DNA of 11,593 nt. It comes from Candidatus Babelota bacterium. Its GTDB lineage: Bacteria > Babelota > Babeliae > Babelales > Babelaceae. Numbering within the stretch: position 1 is the stretch's first letter; each line of letters starts with the position of its first letter. The notes beneath the pieces are model-generated. The model was not told where the DNA came from. It worked only from the letters and a program-made list of their open reading frames with translations, and ran no database searches. This document shows positions 6,392 to 11,593 of the stretch, piece after piece. The translations under genes and the position numbers were made by a program. The stretch covers positions 1 through 11,593 of the forward strand of contig PRDV01000012.1 in the NCBI GenBank assembly GCA_003174035.1, written 5' to 3'.

Positions 6392-7585
6392 TTAACTATG
6401 CGTGCTGAGGCTTTTCACCTCTGGTTTGCAATTGCCTTTATGGGTGCTCCATCCAGCTTTTTGGCATTCAGGGCCGCAATAATAGACAGTCTTACAACGG
6501 GAACATAGCTTCAGATTTTCTTTTTTTGAGCAATTTTCACAATGTACCTGAAGGAATGATTCCATTGTGGCAACAAAATCTCCAATAAATTGAGCTGTAT
6601 CATCCATAATAATATGATATTCATCTCCTCTCTTGGTAAAAACCGATACCTGCTTTGCAACAGACCAGCCGAGCTTTATGAATAGCGGAACCAATTTTTC
6701 AGCATGACTAACTCCAACAGTAAGAACAGCACGTCTCTGCCCTTGCTCAAATATTTCAAGCATCCTTTTCAAAAAAGAAAAATCAGCAAAAACATATTCG
6801 GTATCCTGCCTCAGCATAGCATTTAAACGCTTATATTCTTCGAAAAATGCAGCGAATGTTTTACATTGTGCTATCTGCGAAAAAAAAAGTGTGTCAAAGC
6901 GTTTGTTTTCACCCACAAATTTCTTTAATTCTGCAAGCGCTTGCTCAAACCTTCTTGTGGCATCTCGCACCACTGATGCCAAAGGAGTAGCCCCATATAA
7001 GCCTTCATACTTTTTCATGTCTTTAAGCATCGCCTGATACGATGCAAGAATATCAGAACAGGAGAGACTCTCAGTCACGCCTTCCATAAGCGTTTTTTGG
7101 GCTTCTTGTACGGCTTCCTGCAAAGCATGGTGCAGTTCCGGCAGTTCATCTTGCCAATTACATGCCATAAATCTTTGGACAAGTGGATATATCCAACTAA
7201 AGAGACCATTAATGATATCGCTAACGATACCACGTCGTTCGATCGCTATTAATGTGCATGCAGGTTCATCTCGGTGCCTTATAAGACGCTCCAATGAAGG
7301 CATGACAGAAATTTCGCTCATTAAGCTGGCATCATCAAGATAACTTTCATGAATCTCCACTGCCACTGGCAATGGCTTTGCTAACTTAAGTTTTTTGGCC
7401 GTGTTAACAAATGCATCCATCGCTTCATAGGCATACGCCTTGGGTAACCCATGATGATCTCCAATTATTTGAAGCCGCTCACCCTTTGGGCCTATTAAGT
7501 GAGCATAGAATACCATGCTTCGCATAGAACTAACTGAGAAACAGAGAACAAAAAACACGCATAAAGCATACGAAAATAGTTTCAT
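6392..7585 (-). CDS. Secreted TIKI/TraB-like protein with C-terminal MYND zinc finger (copy 2)
   Basis: The start is the ATG at 7585-7583 (397 residues), 8 bases after GGGGGGA; an in-frame TTG 8 codons upstream is less likely. Residues 1-23 are a signal peptide. The protein aligns without gaps to copy 1 over about 320 residues, roughly half identical by eye. It keeps every key position at the same number: GDHH (G42-H45), E77 (in AVEI), E116 and R118, and GVSH (G291-H294). The helical block SLSCSDILASYQAML is identical. The MYND finger is complete: C349, C352, C361, C364, C370, C374, H382, C386. A 12-residue tail after the last Cys (KPEVKSLSTHS and preceding residues) is missing from copy 1. 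Conservation of the paired GxxH motifs and the zinc ligands between diverged copies argues that both domains are under selection. Function on a host or envelope target is inference. Confidence 0.85.
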   Translation of the reverse strand: MKLFSYALCVFFVLCFSVSSMRSMVFYAHLIGPKGERLQIIGDHHGLPKAYAYEAMDAFVNTAKKLKLAKPLPVAVEIHESYLDDASLMSEISVMPSLERLIRHRDEPACTLIAIERRGIVSDIINGLFSWIYPLVQRFMACNWQDELPELHHALQEAVQEAQKTLMEGVTESLSCSDILASYQAMLKDMKKYEGLYGATPLASVVRDATRRFEQALAELKKFVGENKRFDTLFFSQIAQCKTFAAFFEEYKRLNAMLRQDTEYVFADFSFLKRMLEIFEQGQRRAVLTVGVSHAEKLVPLFIKLGWSVAKQVSVFTKRGDEYHIIMDDTAQFIGDFVATMESFLQVHCENCSKKENLKLCSRCKTVYYCGPECQKAGWSTHKGNCKPEVKSLSTHS

Positions 7586-7661
7586 GATAAAAATCCCCCC
7601 AAAATTCAAAAAAAATTATACTAACTAGCTATAGATGGATGTGAAAAACATATAAATAAAT

Positions 7662-7689
7662 AATATATAGATATTTTCAAATTTGTCAA
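7662..7689 (-). promoter_or_regulatory. Promoter of MYND copy 2
   Basis: On the minus strand a perfect -35 box TTGACA (7689-7684) is followed after 16 bases by TATATT (7667-7662); TATTAT with an 18-base spacer is an alternative. The leader to the ATG at 7585 would be about 70 bases and very AT-rich. Confidence 0.6.
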
Positions 7690-7696
7690 TTTGAAA
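7675..7696. promoter_or_regulatory. 22-base inverted repeat centred on the -35 box, likely operator
   Basis: TTTCAAATT and AATTTGAAA are perfect 9-base arms around the central TGTC. The -35 hexamer of copy 2 lies across its centre, so a dimeric regulator bound here would compete with RNA polymerase. Half of the site is kept in front of copy 1. Confidence 0.5.
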
Positions 7697-7713
7697 TACG
7701 ACGAGAGCAATGC

Positions 7714-8604
7714 CTACTTCTGCAGCACATACCCCTGCTTGAGTTCTTCGCTATAAAAGATAGTAAGCCCTATACAGGTTACCAGAAAAGAGATAACCAA
7801 TCCCCAGGAAAAAGTCTCACCAAGAAAAATGCGACCCAAAATTGCCGTAAAGAAGGGACACAAAAAGCCAGCAACCGAAAGAAAGGTAGCTGTGTAGAAT
7901 TTGAGTAAGTAGCCATAGAAATTATAAAAAATTATATTGGCCACAAGCACAACTAAGACCACCGCCTGTATAAAGGGAACCAAGCTGGTAACTCGCCAGG
8001 TTTCGGTAAAAGAGGAAGTAAGTAATGCCAATAACCCCCCAAAAAACATACCGATGCCGTTAATGAAAATAGCCGAATGACCCTTTTTAACTAATGCTCT
8101 TACGACTATCCAGCCGTAGGCACTGGAAACAACGGCACAAAGTGTTAGAAGTCGAGGCCATATATGTGCTGAAATATCGATGGGCTGGGCGGCAACATAT
8201 TCAGGTATCAGGGAACTCATTCCCAACAGAAGCCCAAACCATTTTTTGTGCGTCATATATTCACCAAACCAAAAATAGGAAAAGAGCGCTGCCACAAAGG
8301 GAGAGAGATTGTACATGAATGATGATTCTATGCTTGAAATGGAAGTAAGTGCGTAGATATCACAAACATACGTTAGATAAATATGAAAAAAAATGATTTG
8401 TAAAAATAGTTGCCAATCTTGTACAAGACCGGCAACCAAACTCTTTATGCCTCGATTTCTGATAATCATGTAGCTACAGAGTATTAATCCTGCAAGTATC
8501 ATGCGAACAGCAACGAAAAAAATCGGCTCGGCATAACTAAGTCCCCATTTACTGATGGTGAACATACTCGCACAAATACTATAGAGAAGAATCAGATCGA
8601 GCAT
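7714..8604 (-). CDS. DMT/EamA-family transporter, 10 membrane helices
   Basis: The 296-residue inner-membrane protein shows ten hydrophobic segments, at about 3-19, 24-46, 64-83, 93-112, 121-138, 150-170, 178-197, 207-229, 236-256 and 265-285. It has the internal duplication of the drug/metabolite transporter superfamily. The end of each half has a matching Pro and Glu: LSPF with E115 in FGEYMTHKKW, and LCPF with E263 in LGETFSW. EamA proteins move small metabolites. The stretch FHIYLTYVCDIYALTSISS with SFMYNLSPF reminds me of the chlamydial S-adenosylmethionine transporter group (CTL0843-like), which would fit a host-dependent cell. That substrate is a hypothesis only. The ATG is 6 bases after the stop of the small DUF6496-like gene, so the two probably share one transcript. 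Its own ribosome binding site is poor (ACAGG directly before ATG), so translation may depend on coupling to the upstream gene. Confidence 0.85.
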   Translation of the reverse strand: MLDLILLYSICASMFTISKWGLSYAEPIFFVAVRMILAGLILCSYMIIRNRGIKSLVAGLVQDWQLFLQIIFFHIYLTYVCDIYALTSISSIESSFMYNLSPFVAALFSYFWFGEYMTHKKWFGLLLGMSSLIPEYVAAQPIDISAHIWPRLLTLCAVVSSAYGWIVVRALVKKGHSAIFINGIGMFFGGLLALLTSSFTETWRVTSLVPFIQAVVLVVLVANIIFYNFYGYLLKFYTATFLSVAGFLCPFFTAILGRIFLGETFSWGLVISFLVTCIGLTIFYSEELKQGYVLQK

Positions 8605-8610
8605 CCTGTT

Positions 8611-8790
8611 TTATTTCGATGGCGGTGGAACTTTCGCACCTTTTTTGCGGGCTTCAGAAAGACCTATAGCAATTGCTTGCTTAGGATTAGTAACTTTCTT
8701 TCCACTTTTGCCACTTTTAAGCGTGCCTTGTTTCATTTTATGCATTGCTTCTTCCACAGACTCCTGGGATTTTTTACCATAACGTGCCAT
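8611..8790 (-). CDS. Small basic DUF6496-like protein
   Basis: This 59-residue ORF runs from the ATG at 8790-8788 to the TAA at 8613-8611. An excellent AAGGAGGT site lies 4-5 bases before the ATG. It starts MARYGKKSQESVEEAMHKMK, continues with SGKSGKKVTNP and ends KQAIAIGLSEARKKGAKV plus a PPPSK tail. The order of MARYGKK, an acidic helix, a SG(K/R)SGKKV loop and QAIAIGLSEARKKG is that of the widespread small DUF6496 family, for which I know no established function. The high Lys content would suit nucleic-acid binding, but this is a guess. It is the first gene of a unit with the DMT transporter, and its strong translation signals suggest a well-expressed protein. Confidence 0.85.
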   Translation of the reverse strand: MARYGKKSQESVEEAMHKMKQGTLKSGKSGKKVTNPKQAIAIGLSEARKKGAKVPPPSK

Positions 8791-8818
8791 AATGACCTCC
8801 TTTTATGAATTACTATTG

Positions 8819-8824
8819 ATTATA
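8819..8824 (-). promoter_or_regulatory. -10 box of the DUF6496-transporter unit
   Basis: A perfect TATAAT is read on the minus strand. It would start transcription near 8812, with a leader of about 22 bases carrying the AAGGAGGT site. The -35 region is poor: TGTGTA at 17 bases. The gap between ymdB and this gene is only 84 bases, so read-through from ymdB is also possible. Confidence 0.45.
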
Positions 8825-8874
8825 TGTTCTATTGTTAACCATACACACAAACAGCATCAAAAATCAATAATTAT

Positions 8875-9723
8875 TCAATAATTCTTTCTTTTTTCAGCGT
8901 ATTCATCTGGTTCAGTCAGTTGGATTTCATGATCTATAACTCTAAAAGGTTCAACTTTGAGCGCTTTACCAGTCTCTGTATTAATTGACACGCATATGCC
9001 ACTCATAATAAACGGTCCTTCAGTATCAACTTCGAATTTGACCGGCATCTGGGTAATATACTGCTGAATAATAGGCTCTTTTTTCATCCCAATCATCGAA
9101 TTCAGCGCGCCGGCCATGCCCAAATCAGTAATATAGGCTGTCCCGCCAGGCAAAATACGAGCATCTGCAGTTTGAACATGGGTATGTGTTCCCACCACCG
9201 CACTCACCCGCCCATCAAGGTAATAAGCCAAACCCATTTTTTCCGAAGTCGTTTCCCCATGAAAATCCACCAGAATCACCTTTGTCCGTGTTTTTAAATA
9301 GGTCAAAAGTGAATCTGCGGTAAGGAAAGGATCATTAACAAACTCACGCATAAATGTGCGTGCCTGTAAGTTAATAACACCAACCGTTGTTGGACCAACC
9401 TCAAACGTCGTCATCCCTACCCCTGGGCAGGAACTAGGAAAATTCGCCGGCCGCAGCAGATCTTTATGTTCTTTGAGATAGCTATAAATCTCCTTAGAAG
9501 CCCAAATATGATTTCCCGAAGTGACCACATTTGCGCCATTGTGCTTGAAAAAATGCATTATACGTGACGTAATTCCTCTACCGTTAGAAGCACTATTTTC
9601 GCCATTGACAATAAGCGCATCTGCTCCATACTGCTTTTTGAGCTGTGCGCTATATTTTTGAAACATCGCACGGCCCGGAGCGGCACATATATCGCCCAGT
9701 AAGATAACCTTGAGTATACCCAT
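8875..9723 (-). CDS. ymdB: YmdB-family metallophosphoesterase (TIGR00282 type)
   Basis: The chosen start is the ATG at 9723-9721, one base after the rny stop. It gives 282 residues, matching the family, whose members begin with a strand such as ILxxGDI. An extension 14 codons upstream would lie inside rny and looks unlike the family. Metal-site motifs are all present: D11 in LLGDI, NGEN (E42, N43), GNH (N71, H72), VDFHGETTSEK (D153, H155, E157) and GTHTHVQTAD (H180, H182). Members of this family bind two metals and hydrolyse phosphodiesters such as 2',3'-cyclic nucleotides; in Bacillus subtilis YmdB affects biofilm and RNase Y-linked mRNA levels. The tail after about residue 268 is short and charged. 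Its position behind rny is the conserved arrangement and supports a shared role in RNA turnover. It is cytoplasmic, with no signal peptide. Confidence 0.93.
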   Translation of the reverse strand: MGILKVILLGDICAAPGRAMFQKYSAQLKKQYGADALIVNGENSASNGRGITSRIMHFFKHNGANVVTSGNHIWASKEIYSYLKEHKDLLRPANFPSSCPGVGMTTFEVGPTTVGVINLQARTFMREFVNDPFLTADSLLTYLKTRTKVILVDFHGETTSEKMGLAYYLDGRVSAVVGTHTHVQTADARILPGGTAYITDLGMAGALNSMIGMKKEPIIQQYITQMPVKFEVDTEGPFIMSGICVSINTETGKALKVEPFRVIDHEIQLTEPDEYAEKRKNY

Positions 9724-9724
9724 A

Positions 9725-11287
9725 TTACTTTGCATATTCGATGGCACGCTTTTCACGAATGACATTCACCTTGATCTGGCCAGGGAATGCCATCTCAGAT
9801 TCAATTTTCCGTGCAATATCTCGCGCTAATTGCATTGCTGCTTCATCATCCAAATAGTCTTCCTCGACAATCACCCGTACTTCTCGACCAGCTTGTAATG
9901 CGTAAGCCTTCTTAATCCCTTCAAAGGAATAGGAAATCTCTTCCAACTTTTCAAGTCGTTTAATGTAGGCAGAAAGTGTCTCTCGCCGAGCACCCGGGCG
10001 TGATGCAGAAATCGTATCCGCAATCATGACAATAGGGCTATAAATCGAAGCAAAAGGAACTTCCTCATGGTGAGCAGCAATGGCATTAACAATGAGCGGA
10101 TCTTCTCCACATCGCTTTGCAATGTCAGCGCCGATGAGCGCATGCGGTCCTTCTACCTCAGCAGAAACCGCCTTACCAATATCATGAAGCAACCCGCCAC
10201 GAAGAGCAATTTCTGGATTAGGCATATCAAGCTCTTCAGCTATCATGCGCGCAAATACTGCAACCTCTATACTATGCATAAGTACATTTTGAGAAAAGCT
10301 TGTTCGGAAATGCAATTTCCCCAAAAGCGAAATAATTTCTGATTTAATCCCTTGAATATTAAATTCAAGCACGGCGTTCTTGCCATATTCCTGAATCATT
10401 TCTTCTATCTCAGACTCGCATTGAGCAACTGTTTCCTCAATACGGGTCGGATTAATACGGCCATCAGCTATGAGCTTTTCAAGTGAACGGCGTGCAACTT
10501 CTCTTCGTATCGGATTAAAACCAGAGATGGTGATAATTTCCGGGGCTTCACCGATAACAAATTCCATACCGGTTGCTATTTCAAGTGCCTTAATATTACG
10601 ACCCTCTTTTCCGATAATACGACCCTTCATTTCTTCATTAGGCAGTTGAACAACCCCAGAAGAATGGGGTGCCACTTGCTCCGCGGTGTACCGTTGCATT
10701 GCGTTAACCACAATACCTATAGCGCGCTCCTTTGCAAAATTGCGCGCGTCCTCTTCGACTTTTTGAATGTATTTTTGATTTGATAAGACAACTTCATTTT
10801 CAAGAGCATCAAACAGCGCCTTCCTTGATTCATCTCGACTCATACCACTAATCGTTTCCAATTTAGCAACAAGCTCTTCATATAATCCTTTGAGCTTTTG
10901 CTCATGGGCTCTTTGCGCATCGGACACCCGTGAAAGGTTTCGCTCCTTTTGAGTAAGCTCTTTATTCACTTCCTCAAGCCGCTGCTCCTTGCTTTCGATG
11001 CTTTCATACTTTGTATTCAATTTCATCTGAAAACGCTCAAGTTCTGCACGTTCCCGTTTTATTTCCATATCAAATTCGGTGCGCTTTTTGTAGAGCTCAT
11101 CTTTGAGTCTAATATGAGCCTCACGCTTCTCAGCTTCTATGTCTCTTTTTGCATTTTCCCATTTAGCCTGGGCCTCTGCCAATAGTTTCTGCGCTGCATA
11201 CCGCGTGCTAAACGCATAGATAAATAATATAAGCCCTCCTCCAATACTAATCGTAGCAAGAAGGATTGTTGCTAATGATGCTACCAT
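9725..11287 (-). CDS. rny: Ribonuclease Y
   Basis: The 520-residue protein has the same length and layout as Bacillus subtilis RNase Y. Residues 4-26 form a single N-terminal membrane anchor. About 30-200 is a long charged coiled coil. Around 211-275 is a KH RNA-binding domain with GRIIGKEGRNI (222-232). An HD domain follows, with H338 (LMHSIEV), H368-D369 (LLHDIGK) and D424 (IADTISASRPGARRE) as metal-binding residues, and AAHHEEVPF near 405-412. The C-terminal part carries the usual EEDYLDDEAAMQLARDIA. The enzyme is a membrane-bound endonuclease that starts mRNA decay, often at 5'-monophosphorylated transcripts. The ATG at 11287 has an AGGA site 8 bases upstream. The gene lies 14 bases after zapA and 1 base before ymdB, so all three should be on one mRNA. 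Confidence 0.97.
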   Translation of the reverse strand: MVASLATILLATISIGGGLILFIYAFSTRYAAQKLLAEAQAKWENAKRDIEAEKREAHIRLKDELYKKRTEFDMEIKRERAELERFQMKLNTKYESIESKEQRLEEVNKELTQKERNLSRVSDAQRAHEQKLKGLYEELVAKLETISGMSRDESRKALFDALENEVVLSNQKYIQKVEEDARNFAKERAIGIVVNAMQRYTAEQVAPHSSGVVQLPNEEMKGRIIGKEGRNIKALEIATGMEFVIGEAPEIITISGFNPIRREVARRSLEKLIADGRINPTRIEETVAQCESEIEEMIQEYGKNAVLEFNIQGIKSEIISLLGKLHFRTSFSQNVLMHSIEVAVFARMIAEELDMPNPEIALRGGLLHDIGKAVSAEVEGPHALIGADIAKRCGEDPLIVNAIAAHHEEVPFASIYSPIVMIADTISASRPGARRETLSAYIKRLEKLEEISYSFEGIKKAYALQAGREVRVIVEEDYLDDEAAMQLARDIARKIESEMAFPGQIKVNVIREKRAIEYAK

Positions 11288-11301
11288 TGTTCATTCCTAT
11301 T

Positions 11302-11593
11302 CTATTCCTTAAGAGTAAAAGATGCCCCTATTTCTTGCGAAATGACATCTGTCAAGTGCTCCGAACGCATTTTATACTGCTCAAGAAGCTCATGCGCTGC
11401 GGTCATCTTACTCGCACATTGCAATGCGACAAGCACTGCAAGCCTTTTGGGATCATCACTGTGCCCTAACTGTGCTATGGACCGCATTTGTGTATCAACA
11501 TAGAAAGCTACAGCCTTTACTCGTTCTTCTGGTTCATCGCTTACTAGAAAATAACTCTCACCTGCAATGGTCACCTTATAGCGTTGAACCTCA
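11302..11593 (-). CDS. zapA: Cell division protein ZapA, 5' end beyond the right edge
   Basis: The frame ends with TAG at 11304-11302 and stays open to the right edge. A GTG at 11574 can serve as a start, but the codons before it read EVQRYK, which joins smoothly to VTIAGESYFLVSDEPEERV. Known ZapA proteins begin with such a V.I.G..Y.L strand, so the true start is probably just outside the window. The rest fits the family: A.Y.DTQMR (YVDTQMRSI), LAVLVALQCASKM and a C-terminal helix suited to coiled-coil dimers. ZapA binds and bundles FtsZ at the division site in the cytoplasm. Linkage of zapA to rny and ymdB supports the call. About 96 codons are visible, so little of this small protein is missing. 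Confidence 0.85.
   Translation of the reverse strand, partial: EVQRYKVTIAGESYFLVSDEPEERVKAVAFYVDTQMRSIAQLGHSDDPKRLAVLVALQCASKMTAAHELLEQYKMRSEHLTDVISQEIGASFTLKE

Noticed and set aside
9724..9765. Longer ymdB start inside rny
   Set aside because: The extra 14 residues precede the conserved first strand, overlap the rny end and match no known family extension.
1..11593. CRISPR array, tRNA, rRNA or insertion sequence
   Set aside because: No regularly spaced identical repeats, tRNA cloverleaf, rRNA-like block or transposase reading frame was seen; the only tandem repeats are the coding Ig-like domains.

Overview
All supported genes lie on the minus strand, so transcription runs from right to left. 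The sequence suggests a bacterium with an outer membrane that lives in or with a eukaryotic host. It encodes two secreted proteins ending in MYND zinc fingers, a secreted leucine-rich-repeat protein, a cysteine-rich outer-membrane barrel with a cysteine-rich partner, and a transporter resembling those by which intracellular bacteria take up host metabolites. Candidatus Dependentiae (TM6/Babeliales) is my best guess. It is an inference from gene content and style; there is no rRNA or marker gene here to confirm it. The standard genetic code fits, since ymdB ends at TGA and no gene needs internal TGA codons.

Right part (8875-11593): a housekeeping operon of zapA (5' end outside the window), rny (RNase Y) and ymdB (a metallophosphoesterase). 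The zapA-rny gap is 14 bases and the rny-ymdB gap is 1 base. The set links septum placement with membrane-bound mRNA decay. Next (7714-8790) comes a two-gene unit with its own -10 box and a very strong ribosome binding site. It holds a 59-residue DUF6496-like basic protein and, 6 bases later, a 10-helix DMT/EamA transporter.

Middle (5091-7585): two tandem paralogous secreted proteins. Each has a signal peptide, then a domain with two GxxH motifs plus conserved Glu and Arg that looks like the TIKI/TraB/EreA/ChaN superfamily, and a C-terminal MYND zinc finger. Each has its own promoter, and the two promoters share a 15-base core with one mismatch, so the promoter was duplicated with the gene or both answer to one regulator.

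Left-middle (1445-5040): a translationally coupled pair. The first gene encodes a 24-cysteine beta-barrel-like outer-membrane protein. The second encodes a 34-cysteine exported protein with a His/Cys cluster and six Ig-like (Big_9-like) repeats. They look like partners in a disulfide-linked envelope layer. A perfect 14-bp inverted repeat lies across the start region of the barrel gene.

Left end (1-1190): a 46-residue ORF resembling the N-terminus of a toxin-antitoxin antitoxin, and the first 305 codons of a secreted LRR protein that runs off the left edge. No tRNA, rRNA, CRISPR array or insertion sequence was seen.
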